In this document: positions 46,740 to 58,438 of the stretch, in pieces
Layout of the letters: each line of letters opens with the position of its first letter
Position numbering within the stretch: the first letter of the stretch is position 1
Assembly (NCBI GenBank): GCA_029204225.1
Contig: CM055107.1
Location: 50,228,367-50,292,366 of the forward strand
Length of the DNA stretch: 64,000 bases
Direction of reading: 5' to 3'
DNA from: Diphasiastrum complanatum
Taxonomy: Eukaryota > Streptophyta > Lycopodiopsida > Lycopodiales > Lycopodiaceae
Notes under the pieces: model-generated
What the model was told of the DNA's origin: nothing
The model's database searches: none
What the model saw: only the letters and a program-made list of their open reading frames with translations
Made by a program: the position numbers and the translations under genes

Positions 46740-47307
46740 ACACTACCAATCTCACCAATGTAGAAAAATCAGCATCTACACACAAATTGAGATGCAAACA
46801 CCAATAGAACTTGATCAAACTTGAATGAAATGATTATGTACTGCTGTTGCCCATACAAAATCAGCAAGCTACTATATTTCACAATGTGGATCCAAAAATA
46901 GCAAATATAGATCATTCTACACATAGAATTGCAAGCAATCACCAAGATAGTGCACCAATGGATAGTAGAACCCAAAAGAACCATGTATAAGCATGAAATG
47001 AGATAGAGAAGATATAAGATTACTCTCTCCATGAGTTACATCCTTTTATAACAGGTCCAAACCCTATTTGGCCACTTGGCTTTCTCTCCAAAATGCTAAC
47101 CCAACTAATTTTGGGTCTAGATTCAATGTACCCAACTATTTAAATTAAATCTACTCAAACTCGCATTCTAACTTTCCACACTTTCAAAAAGTGTTTATTC
47201 AAATGAAATTTGAAAAGTCAACCTCTAAGTGTAAAACAAGTTTTGGCCTCAATATGCCAAATATGGAAATATTGCAAAATGTGATGAAACTAGTTGAATC
47301 TTTCACA
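46740..47307 (-). repeat. 3' LTR of a minus-strand copia, block R1 copy
   Basis: The right end is ...TTTCACA, bordered by the purine tract GTTGAAGAGGGAG on the minus strand; the left end is approximate. A TATA box (TATAAAAGG, minus strand) lies at 47041-47050. The internal region of the element is absent here: copia integrase of another family starts at 47331. Confidence 0.65.
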
Positions 47308-47330
47308 CTCCCTCTTCAACTAGTTTTAGC

Positions 47331-49116
47331 TAGAAGCATCTCTACCTAAAGAATTTTGGGGAGAAGTAGTTGCATGTGCAAATTATCTTTGTATTAGGCT
47401 TCCTAATCTTGCTATAGAAGGAAGAACACCATTTGCAATGTTGTACAAGAAAAAACCTAAGGTAGATCATCTTAGGATCTTTGGCTATTTATGCTTTGTG
47501 CATGTTCCTTTAGAGACTAGGAAAAAGGATGATCCTACTGCTATTAAAGGTATTTTTGTTCGATATGCATCTTCTAAGAAAGCGTATAAAGTTTATGTTC
47601 CATCTACTGACAAGAATGTTGTAAGTAGAAATGTGATCTTTCATGAAGATAAAAAATTTAACTTGGATGAAGCAAAGATCAAGGAGTCTCATGCAAGATC
47701 TACAATCATCAATCTTAATATTGTTCAAGAAGTGGTGGGGCCGAGGCTTGAGGTGGAGCAACTTCAAACACCTACACCAAGAAGATCCACAAGAGAAAGA
47801 TCTGAGCCAAGAAGGCTCACTTATGATGAGGGAGGAAGGCAAGTGGAAGGTGAAACTTCCTATCATGCATTCTTCATATCAGATGAACAGCCTAAAGATG
47901 TCCAAGAAGCACTTCAATCCAAGAAATGGGTTGAAGCAATGACCCTCGAGTTTGAAGCCTTGATGTCAAACCACACATCTGAGTTTCTGGAGCAAGCTAA
48001 CAACATGCATGTCATTGGATGTAAGTGCGTATTCAGGATCAAGTACAACAATGATGGATCCATCAGCAAATTCAAAGCAAGACTTTGTGCCAAAGGTTAC
48101 TCTTGAATCAAAGGTCTTGACTATGAAGACACTTTTGCAGCTATTGCAAAAATGGTAACTATAAGAATTCTCATTTCTCTTGCATGTTATCAAAATTGGA
48201 GGATGTTTCAACTTGATGTTTCTAATGCCTTTTTCAATGGTTACCTTGAGGAGGAGATCTACATGGAGCAACCACCTGGATTTGTGGAAGTTGGTGAAGA
48301 ATCAAAAGTTTGTCTTTTGTTCGAAAGTCTCTATGACCTAAAACAAGCACCAAGGTCTTGGTATACAACGCTCAACTCCTTTCTCATATCACTCAGATTT
48401 CGTGTTAGTGAATATGACCCTTCATTGTATATTAAGTTTGTAGATAAAAATCTGGTTATTCTTCTCATCTATGTAGATGATATCATTCTTAGTGGAAATA
48501 ATGAGGAGCTAGTTGAAGAAACTAAGTATGCACTTGGTATGGATTTAAGATGCAAGATCTAGGAGTTCTTCACTACATTTTAGGCCTAGAAATTGACTTT
48601 TGGAAAGAACATGCTTTCATAAGTCAAAGTAGATATGCACTTTCCATGCTTAAGAAATTTCAGATGGAAAACTATAAAGGCATAGATACACCAATGGAGC
48701 ACATTGTAAAAGTTCCTATGAAAGATGATGAAAGATCCTTTGAGGACATCACTCTTTATAGGAGTATTATTGGCTCACTTATATGGTTAAATGTGACAAG
48801 GTATGATCTAAGCTTTAGTGTGCATAAGTTAAGCCAACACATGCAGGATCCAAAGATATATCATTGGAAGTTGGCTAAAAGAATCTTGAGATATGTATCT
48901 TCTACCTTAGACTTTGGATTGATCTACAAAGGAGAAGATCTAACTTTGGTTGCTTTTTCAAACTCAGATTTTGCAGGAGATAGGATTGATAGGAAATCCA
49001 CAAGTGTTTACACAGTTTTTCATGGAGGGAATTTGGTTTCTTGGCTATCAAATAGGCAAGCAACTATATCCTTATCATCTTGTGAAGTTGAGTGCAAATC
49101 TCTTACAACCACTTGA
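47331..49116 (+). pseudogene. Ty1/copia integrase end, RT and RNase H (second copy)
   Basis: It begins LEASLPKEFWGEVVACANYL, then GRTPFAMLYKKKPKVDHLRI, EVVGPRLEVEQLQ and TPTPRRSTRERSEPRR, and continues into RT exactly as window positions 1-1392. TGA at 48104-48106 is shared with the first copy. A 1-bp deletion near 48540 shifts frame; the rest (MQDLGVLHYILGLEIDF to SLTTT) is open at 48550-49116. YVDD is at about 48470. It is near-identical to 1-1392, with scattered substitutions such as FVDKNLVILLIYVDD against FVNKFVVIILIYVDD. The truncated RNase H means it is inactive. Confidence 0.93.
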
Positions 49117-49187
49117 TTTTCTTTTTTTCTTCATTTCAATATATTAGGGTTTATTGTAATGGTTTGTATGTTATGAATGTAGAAAAC

Positions 49188-49586
49188 ATGTCGGGATCTG
49201 GCACTGGTGTGAGCTCGGGAGACCATGTCTCAAACTTCTATGTATCGTTATCTTCTGAGCAAAAAGCACAACTGCAAAGCTTGCTTAGTCAAGATGAGGG
49301 GGGTCTCTCACAAGCGGCTGCGGCTCCCGCACCTACCGAAGAGTCATCCACATATCCGTATTACAACGTGAATCCTCAAGGTAACATAATCGCCAACCGC
49401 AAAGGTTGGGTGGTTATGGACCGCCTATATTCTTTATGCCAATGCCATTTTGGCGACAGATTGTTCATGAAATGGTCCGACCAATCTGCCGATCTAAAAC
49501 GGCAGGTTGTTGGTAGCCTTCATGAAGAATTCTCACAAGATGATTATAATAATCACATATGTCACAAGGGACTTAAAAGGATATAA
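49188..49586 (+). CDS. Small transposase-like ORF, open copy (132 aa)
   Basis: The ATG at 49188 gives MSGSGTGVSSGDHVSNFYVS, then LSSEQKAQLQSLLSQDEGG, an Ala/Pro stretch, NIIANRKGWVVMDRLYSLCQ, CHFGDRLFMKWSDQSADLKR and QVVGSLHEEFSQDDYNNHIC, with a stop at 49584-49586. The frame is also open upstream to 49092, but the start was placed here because the matching Met is kept in the frameshifted copy at 1465. The W-VxxRL...W...R..V...L..EF pattern is reminiscent of plant PttA/En-Spm transposase modules. No full domain is identified. Expression is doubtful, since it sits between two copia remnants. Confidence 0.4.
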   Translation: MSGSGTGVSSGDHVSNFYVSLSSEQKAQLQSLLSQDEGGLSQAAAAPAPTEESSTYPYYNVNPQGNIIANRKGWVVMDRLYSLCQCHFGDRLFMKWSDQSADLKRQVVGSLHEEFSQDDYNNHICHKGLKRI

Positions 49587-51857
49587 TGCATGCTTGATTC
49601 CACATGTTCTAGCTTCTTCTTCTTCTTATTCCGCTCTCACATGCTTGAATGAACAAATATGACAAGTGATAACATATTCTGATAATTTTATTGTTTCTAG
49701 TAGTGTCTTGTTTTGCATGATATCTACAAAATGTCTTCCATTTATCGGATGAAGAATCGATTGACTTTTATGAGATGTGTCTGAAGAGAGTATCTAAAAT
49801 CACCTATATTGAAAAGCTAATAACTTAGATATTGATCATGATTATTGCGAACAATGATCATGATTATTGTGAATACTAGTCGTGAGAATTTTGAGCACTG
49901 GTTGTGATTATTGTGAATATTGATCATGAATATTCATGAATCTTTTCCAATTTTAAAATTTCAAAATCACGGACATATTTTGTGGTCAAAGTGTGAAACT
50001 CATTGCAAGAAACTATTATGAAATGAACATCATCTCTTTGTTGGCAAAATCATTTGATACACAATTCTTAGTCATTTTAAATCCCAATATGCAATCATAG
50101 TTCTTCGATTATCAGAACTGTAACTACTTTTGTGGTGGTGATTGTTATATAAGCTCTTGCAACTTTTTAACCATTATGGCATGACCTTGGATATATAATA
50201 CCTCAACGTTCTTGTTTTATTTTGATTGTGATGTATGTTGATGATTTGAATTTGAAAGCAAATAATCAAAGATTTGCTAAATGTAGTGAAAACAGATCTA
50301 TGTAATTAGTTTGATATCACAGACTTGACCTTATTTACTACTGCTTGCAAGTTGAAATACGGCTAAAGGAGCAAGGTATTGGACTTACGTAGACTACGCG
50401 TGTCAGTAAATTGCTCAATCTGTTCCATATGGAGGCATGCAAGCAAATGAATACACCTATCAAGGTTCATGTTAAATTGCCTATGTTGGATTTTTACATC
50501 CCTTGTGGATATCACTTTGTACATCAATTAGTAGTACACATTAGCTTTTTTTTCGGTTGGTGTGTCAACTCACGATGTCTTCTTCTGAAGATTATTGAAA
50601 GACAACAAAGTAAAATTTGAGGTATGTCAAGAATACATCTCAACGGTTCATTGTATGTTAGTGAAAATAAGTAGCGCAAGTTAAACCACTATTATTCACT
50701 AGGGAAGCAACATGACTATCAAAGGTATATGTTCCATGTAGGAAATGAGAATCTCATATTTTTTGATAGTAAGCATAACATAGTGATGTGGCCCCTTTTA
50801 GAAGTTGAGAACAAGGTCCTCATCAACACAACTCGGTGAAGCAATATGGTTGAGAAAAATCCTAGGAGAGAATAAGATTTAGCAAGAAAGAGATACAGAA
50901 AGAGACCACAATCTATAATCAGGTTCCAACTAGGACTCGATCTGCTAGACGCCTATTTTTGTATCACCTTCTTTATGAGAAGACATTGACTGCCAACTTT
51001 TGTATTATAAACGTCTAGTTTTCGAGGTTTTCATAGTTACCAAGGCCATGTTGTTGCAACACGTGTCATGTAAATACTCACCCATGTACAAGTTTTCCCA
51101 AAAGTATGTACATGTCTTTTTAGGTTTGAATATAACACTTCCAATTCTTCATTTTGGTTATTCTCAAGCTCTAAATGATTTTATGGGCACCACTCTTAAG
51201 AGATTGTAGTTTATCATAGGCCTATTTACATATTATGAAAATGAGTGCCATCATAATTTTTCAAGGATGCAATTTGGATTCTTGATGTATGGGATGATAT
51301 TATGGTCACTTTCAGAAAGCAACACCAGTTCACTCCCAAGGAAAATAAATTTAGAAACTGCACATAAAAAACACTAGCACCAAATACTTTGATGAATCAG
51401 ATGTGGTAGCTTCAAAGTAAATGTCTATATGATAGAGATATAATAGCTTGTGAGGATGGCAAGCCTGAGTTGCCAAAATACCATCATAAATCCTTTGCTC
51501 TAAGTAGTATAAGGAAGGGTGGGTGGTTGATGAATCACACTAAGTATGAGTAAATAATTATATTGAGAATAATTGAGAGATGATAGTTCTTGGATAGGTT
51601 AGTGGATGGCTTTACTATTTATCAATAGCAATATAGAGGCAACTAGTGTGAATCTCAAGGCAATTAGGATGTTCTTTCAGTAAATTTTGTAGATGTCACT
51701 ACCTAATTGTAGATTTACTCCAATACATTCTGATAATCACCTTTAAAGAATTTTTATCACAATTATGTCGGTTTATGTAGAAATATACCGTTAAGCGGTC
51801 TCTAATAAAAGATGAGTATAAATGTGCATGTTCCAACAACATGCAATCATTACTCGA
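49587..51857 (+). mobile_element. Unit X copy C
   Basis: It is near-identical to 1859-4144, with a 17-bp deletion near 49680. RT traces: HMEACKQMNTPIKVHVKLPM at 50430-50490. The RNase H trace EAIWLRKIL is near 50840. Like copy A it lacks the pre-integrase block of copy B. It ends within CATTACTCGA, where copy A goes on differently. Confidence 0.78.
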
Positions 51858-51951
51858 TAATCATTCTGAGTTGTTACTCTTCTCTAGAATCTGGATTTCT
51901 TGGTTGAGCTTTCTGATTAACTGTCTTGGTATTTGTTTGTACCATTCTCAG

Positions 51952-52049
51952 TGGCGGTATTGGCCGCCTACCCAGAAATGTCACCAGACAACCAGCTTTA
52001 CACTTCCATTTCGCTGGACTTCAAAAATAAATCTTATTTTTTTGGTTTG
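51952..52049 (+). pseudogene. Orphan exon of an unrecognised gene
   Basis: An open 98-nt piece flanked by a good acceptor (TTGTACCATTCTCAG) and donor (TTG|GTAAGTTG) reads AVLAAYPEMSPDNQLYTSIS, then LDFKNKSYFFGL. It sits between unit X copy C and the solo LTR with no neighbouring exons. A captured host exon is the simplest reading; the family is unknown. Confidence 0.35.
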
Positions 52050-52068
52050 GTAAGTTGCGACAATCCCA

Positions 52069-52781
52069 CGAGAGCGATAGCATATCTTAGAATTCAGCAT
52101 GTATGGAAGATCCACATCAAACTCTAACATCCATTAACCCTAAGCATTAAACACTACACAATTAACACTACATCCATTAACCCTATGATCCACAATGATA
52201 GATATTTGTTTCTCTCTCTCTCCCCCTCTCTCTCTCTCACGAAAAGCATAAGAAATAACAATTTCAATAACATTCAGATCCAACAATTAGCAAAATACAA
52301 CAAAAGCATGAGAGATGGAGGAAAGGAGCTCGAGAGCATGGACATTCACAAGTCCATTCCATAAGAGAGCCAATCTGCTTATATTGAAATGAAGATTTGA
52401 ACACGAGGAGCAACTCGAGTAAGCCCCTATTTATAGTGGAGAGGAGGGCCTTGGCCTCAAAATACTATTGGCCCATTTCTACTTCCCTGACTATTCGAAC
52501 TTTTAAAAAAGAGTGGGAACACATTCAATAATTGGAGGGAACCAATTTGAGTTTGAATTTGAACCAATCTTGATGGGAGTCCCAACTTTATTCACTAACA
52601 TGACATTTAGGCCCTGCGACATTAAAAGTCCTGCAAAAAAGGCCTAAAGTCCTTTTATTAACTTTCTAATTATCAAATAACTATGTGATCACCTGGTTGG
52701 ACTTACACACACAGGGTGCTAGATCCCTCTCACTTATTAACTAGGGTTAAAGTTGCCTCGAGATCTGCAAACCATCCAACA
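52069..52781 (-). repeat. Solo LTR of the R1/R2 family, inverted
   Basis: Minus strand: TGTTGGATGGTTTGC at 52781 to ...GCTCTCG at 52069, about 713 bp. It matches the LTR at 58439-59158 over its whole length, including CTATAAATAG and AACATCCATTAACCCTAA. No internal sequence lies on either side and no clear target duplication was seen. Confidence 0.82.
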
Positions 52782-52789
52782 TTTGTTCA

Positions 52790-54261
52790 GATATGCTTCC
52801 TGGCTTACAGTAATCCTTCTGCTTGCACAATCTCTACTGATCTCCATACCAAGTAGGTAATGAACTGGTCCTAATCATCATTTTCAATTGTTGTGACAAT
52901 AGAGACTTTGTCTTGTGCAATAACTGAGTTGAGTTGCTGATAATTAAAGAATTACCGACTCAGTAGGCTACTATAACATATCTTGACCTTTGTTGTTGAG
53001 GTACACATTTGAGTCTGCAGAGCATGAAGTAAAATCGTGCTACAAAAAGAAGTGATTGATTCATTTATGCCAGGCACTAGGAGCTTGCTTGAGGCCATAA
53101 AGTGCCTTCTGTAAATTGCACACTAAATGATCTTGGCCCTGAAGGACATAACCTTGTGGTTGATAAATGAAAATGTCTTCTTATATGAATCCATGAAGGA
53201 ATGTCATTTGGATGTCCATCTGATGAATGTCCAGATCCTCTGCAGTAGCTATGTCCAGCAAGGTGCAAATCGATTGATGTTTACCACTGGAGTGAAGGTG
53301 TCAGTGTGATCTATTCCATAAATTTGTTCATAACCTTTAATCACTAAATGAGCTTTCCATTTGGATATTGATCTATCTGGCTTAAGATTTAGTTTGAAGA
53401 TCCACTTAGTGTCAATAGTTTTTAAACTTGCAAGAGGACTAACAAGACTCCAAGGTTGTTTTTCATTAATGAATAGTACTCAACATCCATAGCAGCTTCC
53501 ATTTGTCTACATCTGACAGTGATAGAGCTTCTACAATAGAGGTTGATTCATCATGAGTCCCTGAAGACAATGTACTTAGATTCGGTTGCTGTGAGGTTTG
53601 AGAAAAGATTTTTACATGGTGTCATGTGTTATGAAGCACTTGAATCGAGATACTAGTCATAGGCATCTTTATTTGATTGATCTTGTACCATCAGCTCCTT
53701 CTCATCTTCTTGTGAATTTCTAACAGAGTCATAAACTCCTTTTTTGTGTTGTTTCATTTTCTTCCTCATTTCATTGTGCTTGAGGACCTGACAATCTTTG
53801 ATGTCGTGATTAGATCTCTTGTAGTATCTACAAAAGAGTTTGGTCTTCGCAGGCTATTGTTGTCGATGTTGTTGTTGTTGTTGTTGTTGCATTTAATCTG
53901 GCTGCTCCGCCTTGGTCTTCTTATCCTTGAAGTTCTTCTTCTTGGACTGCTGCTTATTAGAGTACATGGCTATTGACTTGGTACTCGATAAGCTCTTTCT
54001 CCTAAGTTTTTCCTACAATCTTCTGGAGTGACAGCGCAGGAGTATTCTTAAAAGCAACACTAGATTTTCATAAGAGAGTGGAAGATTTTCGAGAAGAGAC
54101 ATTGTAGAGTCTTCTTCTAAAATAGGAGAACATATGGTAGCTAGTTGATTCAGCAACTGCTTGAATTCATTCAAATGATCAATGACTGAGGTTCCGTCGC
54201 TTCTTTTGAGAGTAAAGACCTTCTTTTTCAAAAAGAGACGAGTCGATACATCTGAACTCAC
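52790..54261 (-). pseudogene. Ty1/copia element lacking integrase, strongly decayed
   Basis: Minus strand. Gag (54261-54013): VSTRLFLKKKVFTLKRSDGT, then SVIDHLNEFKQLLNQLATIC and LLENLPLSYENL. A zinc-knuckle remnant CRYYKRSNHDIKDC (first pair C/Y) lies near 53840-53800. The protease remnant YLDSSAS, then HMTPCKNLF, is near 53650-53610. RT follows almost at once (TKWIFKLNLKPDRSISKWKA near 53400, then TDTFTPVVN), running with stops to about 52790. GAG-pre-integrase and integrase are missing. No LTRs are assigned. Confidence 0.8.
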
Positions 54262-56099
54262 ATAAATGCTTGCTAAAATAGATCACGCTTCTTTGGAGGC
54301 CGTAGAGCGTAGAGGTTACACGAGCAGGATGTAGGCCATGAAAAAGCAATGATGAGTAACACACCTCCTGAAATTATGAGGACAATTGAGAATGTGAGTC
54401 CTTTACTCTCATCAGATGACGGTTTGGAGAAGGTTAGCCTGCGAGAAGAACTAAAGGAAGAAGCAAGTTCAAATAAAAATGACACTCTGAAGCAACTACT
54501 TCATGTCAACTCAATGAAGAGCAACAATTTTTAGAAAAAAGCGATATAACCAGATTGTCATGCAGGGCTTGAAAGACTTCCATACTCTTACGATCCTCCA
54601 TTTCTGATCTTTGTCTTCTTCTTTGCATTTTCATTCCTGCTCCCTCTGATTTAGGTCATGCCCCCCTGTATGGCTCTGGATCGCAATTCTGTGCGGTTTT
54701 TGCTTTTGATTTGGGAAATTGGAAGAGAAGAAATATTCTTGTATTATTTTATTGATAGAGAAGATTAATTGGGTTTGGGTATGTATAAAAGTGTGTATAA
54801 ATATTAGTATATAGATCTTTATACAGATTGTATTTAAGAAACAGTGGTAGATTATGGCATTTAAAGAGTCCATTTTAAGCCCGTTATCAGCAAGCCCTGC
54901 TAATAATGATATCAAAAAAAAATTGGAATCAAAAGATACTTTTAAAGAAATTGGATTATTTTTTTACCCAACCATGTATGATCGTATGTTAGATCTATGT
55001 TTGTAAATATCTGCTTGCTAACCTTTGGAAGTACGTTCAAGTAATGCTACAACTATTGAAGTCTCCACTACTCCACTTCTTTACCTTCTGACGATGTAAT
55101 TGACAGTGTTGAATTTGGAGGAATTCATAGTGACAATAAAATAGATTTTGATACTAGGTCCAAAATATGTATATTTTTGTATTTGCCTTTGGATAAATTT
55201 GAATACATCATGAGTATTTGGTGATAGACATGATACTATAAGCCTTTGTTTTTCAAAATGGGTTTTAAAAATGCCTTTTTAGCAAGATTTCTAGAATATT
55301 TCTTGGAGTTCCCATTTGCACAAAATATTACCCATTTGATAGCAACGCTGTTATTCTATTCGTATGCTAATTTACACACTTTTTTCCTTTTTTGGGGGGT
55401 TTGACTTTTCTATTTTAATAATTGATAAGGAGCCCATGCAAGTTACTAAATTGCTTGTACTTCTTGGTTGTCTCGTTTTCCGACATTCTATGGATTAGGT
55501 TTTTCATAAAACGTAGTCTTTGACCAAGCTCTTCTTGTGTGCATGAAAAACTGTAAGATTGGTTTAGCACAATCGAAATATGATAAGTTGATTGCTTGGC
55601 TATTCATTTGATTTCATTAGATGTCCATTTAATAACAAAGATCTAGATTAAGCTTATTAAATATTTTTTGAAAATTTAATAAGCTAATGAATGATGCATA
55701 ATGGGTGTTATAAGGCTTACGATTTGGAATCTTATAAATATTACACCATATATAAAAAGAGTTATTAGTCTTTTGGATTCTCTAAATATTATAATAAGCT
55801 TAATGAATTATGTGTATCGTAGTTTTGTGAAATAACTTAGCAATGAGCTTTTTCTAATGCTATGACCTCTATCCTAATTGTAATATACTCAATATTCACT
55901 ATAATGTATCAGGTAATTTGATCATATGTAGTTGCTAGATAGATGGATTTGACAAAGTCTATGCTCCAAAGTTTGAAAATAACTTGCTAGTGTACTTTGA
56001 TATATTGCCTGGAATAATACTAACATATTCATTACTTATTTTATGAATTCAAAATTGATTTTTGCGCACTAACAAACTAATCTATTCAATTGCATGCAG
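54262..56099. other. AT-rich spacer, no supported gene
   Basis: 54280-54660 may hold the first part of the copia gag region on the minus strand (MKMQRRRQRSEMEDRKSMEV), uncertain. 54900-56090 is AT-rich with no ORF. It ends in a good splice acceptor (TTGCATGCAG at 56099). Confidence 0.35.
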
Positions 56100-57115
56100 T
56101 ACTTGATGATATGGATGATATATTGACGAAAGTGGATAGGGTTCAGGAATTTTTGAACCAATCCAAGCAAGAAGCTACAACACATGGTATGAAATATGTG
56201 TCGTGTCCTTGTCGTGATTGTTTGAGATGTCGTATGAAGAGTTTAGATGAGGTTGAGCAACACTTGATCTTAAATGGACCAGAGCCCTTTCTTGATCCAC
56301 GAATGGAGAAGGAAAAAAAGGTAAAACTCGTAGAAAATATACATAAAATGTTTCACAAAAAGACATATTTGATGTGCTTTTCAACACTTTCTAGTTTACA
56401 AATTATAAATAATATTTTATTATTGATTTGCCTAAGCTTTGTACATAAGACCTTTCAGATAACATGGGATACTTTGATCAAATGTCATCAGCTTATCTTC
56501 AAAAGATAAGAAGCAATGTCAAGGAATTGTCAGATCAACATGTGCATCCAAATATTTCTCCTTTTTTTGAAAGACGAAGAATTATTGATTTTGATCCTAC
56601 TTTCAATGTAGTTTGGAATAACGAATTGCCAATTCCCATGGATGTAGCATTTGAGTACTATGAAAAAACATATATAGTAAAAAATCTGGAATAAATGACA
56701 TTGCCGGTGAGGGCTTGTTTGTCTTAGAAAATCTACATAAAGATGATATATTGTTTCCTTATGGTGGACCTCGATATAAACTTCAACATTGGAAACAATT
56801 TATGCCTTTTATCTAAGAATGAAAACTTATGCCCTAGTTGAAAATGAGATGTGAGGTGTTTCTGAAAGTGAGATTCGAATAATCATGGGAGATGTGGAAC
56901 ATGGAAATGTAGCAGGTTACATTAATAGCTCAATTTTCAATAAGGCCTTGACAAACGTCAAGTGGGAATATGCTCCATTTCTCAAACCTTGGAGATCTGA
57001 AAATAGTACAAATCCACATGATTATGGGTTTGTAGCAACAATTGCCACCAAGGACATAGAAGCAGGGAGTGAGTTATTTACAGAGTATCCGTTTGACAAT
57101 TTGTTAACAATATAG
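56100..57115 (+). pseudogene. CACTA transposase-associated exon followed by SET-domain ORF, block R2
   Basis: The exon at 56100-56320 reads DDMDDILTKVDRVQEFLNQS, then GMKYVSCPCRDCLRCRMKSL and DEVEQHLILNGPEPF. The CPCxxC, Lxx(V)xxHLxxNG layout is that of the transposase-associated domain found at the N-terminus of plant CACTA proteins. It has AG and GT (AAAG|GTAAAA) borders. After 138 bp a second exon (acceptor CCTTTCAG, from 56459) carries the SET ORF: MGYFDQMSSAYLQKIRSNVK, then GEGLFVLENL (reached only after a 1-bp deletion near 56681), NVAGYINSS, DIEAGSELFTEYPFDN and a stop at 57115. With these borders the two exons are one base out of frame; the adjacent A-run may have slipped. The fusion is therefore suggested, not shown. 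Confidence 0.62.
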
Positions 57116-57399
57116 CTATTTCCAATGGTTGTGGATGATCACCATCATATCGGTTCATTATAATGAAAACTACATGGCAAATGTTGTGTGTGTGTGAGTG
57201 TGCATGTTTAAATCACATTTTAGTGTTTCTTTGAAAATTTTTAAGGTATCTCTCTCTCATGATGATATTCATTAGCATGACATTTTTCCTAAAACAAGCT
57301 TCAATTCCATAATCATTTATTAGTACATAATATTTTCAGGCATTTGTGTATTATTTTAAACCTACACAATCTCTCTCTCTCTCTCTCTCTCTTGGAAAA

Positions 57400-58243
57400 G
57401 CAAAGGCAATTATCAAGGATTATGAGAAAGCAACCACTCAAGTGTTGGAATCCGGGCCACAAATCCCAGTTTCAGTCATGTCGCAATTCTCCCCTCAGCA
57501 CCAGGATCAGGGAGGTATGAATATAGGGTTGGATGCGGGCGTAGATCAGGGTGGAGCTCATGAAATTTCATATAAAACGGACACCCAAGCTGCTAGAGCC
57601 GGTCCATAAGGGACCAGAGTGTTATCTCAAAAGCCGATCACCATCGAGGACCAAATTCAAAAAATTTTACATCAACATCCACATATGTCCTCAAGGGGTG
57701 GTTGGGTGATCAAATTCAAAACCTCTAAGAGAGAGGCTGAAAAAGACTTGGATAAACTACCGGCATTGGGAGAGCAGCTAGCTTGGCGAACCGTTTTCGA
57801 GAAAGCTCCAGATTCTATTACGAGCTATGTTGCCAGCCCTCGCCAATTGCGAGTCGATCCATATTATTTGTCGATGCCACGACATAATAAATGGAAAGAT
57901 TTGGGCATGGATCAAGTCAGCATCCACACCCCAAATTGGCCCAACAATCACCAAACCTACAATTGACAGATATCAGTGGATTTTCTCCGAGCGCTCCAAT
58001 TTTATAGTACTAAGTATCGGAATTTCACCAGACCCAACTATGCGACAATCGGCTATCTTTTCCAATGATTTGTCCAAGTCGACAACCGTTGTAACGGGAT
58101 GGGATGATTGCCTACCACCCTTGGCATTCAATCCAAATCTTCCCATGGCGTCAGATAAAGTCCAAGACCAGTTGCCAATCGCCAGACTATATTATTGTGC
58201 AGCCATGTTGGGAGGTTCTTGGGAATCACGATTTGTGGCCTAG
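57400..58243 (+). pseudogene. Unrecognised ORF of block R2
   Basis: Second copy of the 44386-45199 ORF. Here the start is less disturbed: KAIIKDYEKATTQVLESGPQ, then IPVSVMSQFSPQHQDQGG. Stops occur at about 57607 and 57964, with a frameshift near 58060. The C-terminal part reads DDCLPPLAFNPNLPMASDKV, then QLPIARLYYCAAMLGGSWES and a stop. Differences between the two copies are mostly single bases, while their disabling changes are not shared, so the ancestor was probably open over roughly 280 or more codons. No family is recognised. Confidence 0.5.
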
Positions 58244-58438
58244 ATAACTTTGAATTGGATGTCGGCGCAAATAAGTGTTTTTTTTCACACAAATATGATT
58301 TTAATGTGGAGTGCTTTGAATTCATGGAGAAGGTGCAGTACCATCTCATCAAGGTATGATGCAAGGCCAACCAGAGCCTGAAATGAATAAATCTCACGAG
58401 GTGTCGTGGGACCACCACCAATTTTGGTGGGGGATAGT

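Noticed and set aside
53860-53900. Regulatory trinucleotide repeat (GTT)n
   Set aside because: It is a short run inside the decayed copia gag linker, coding for Asn/Gln-type repeats; nothing supports a separate role.
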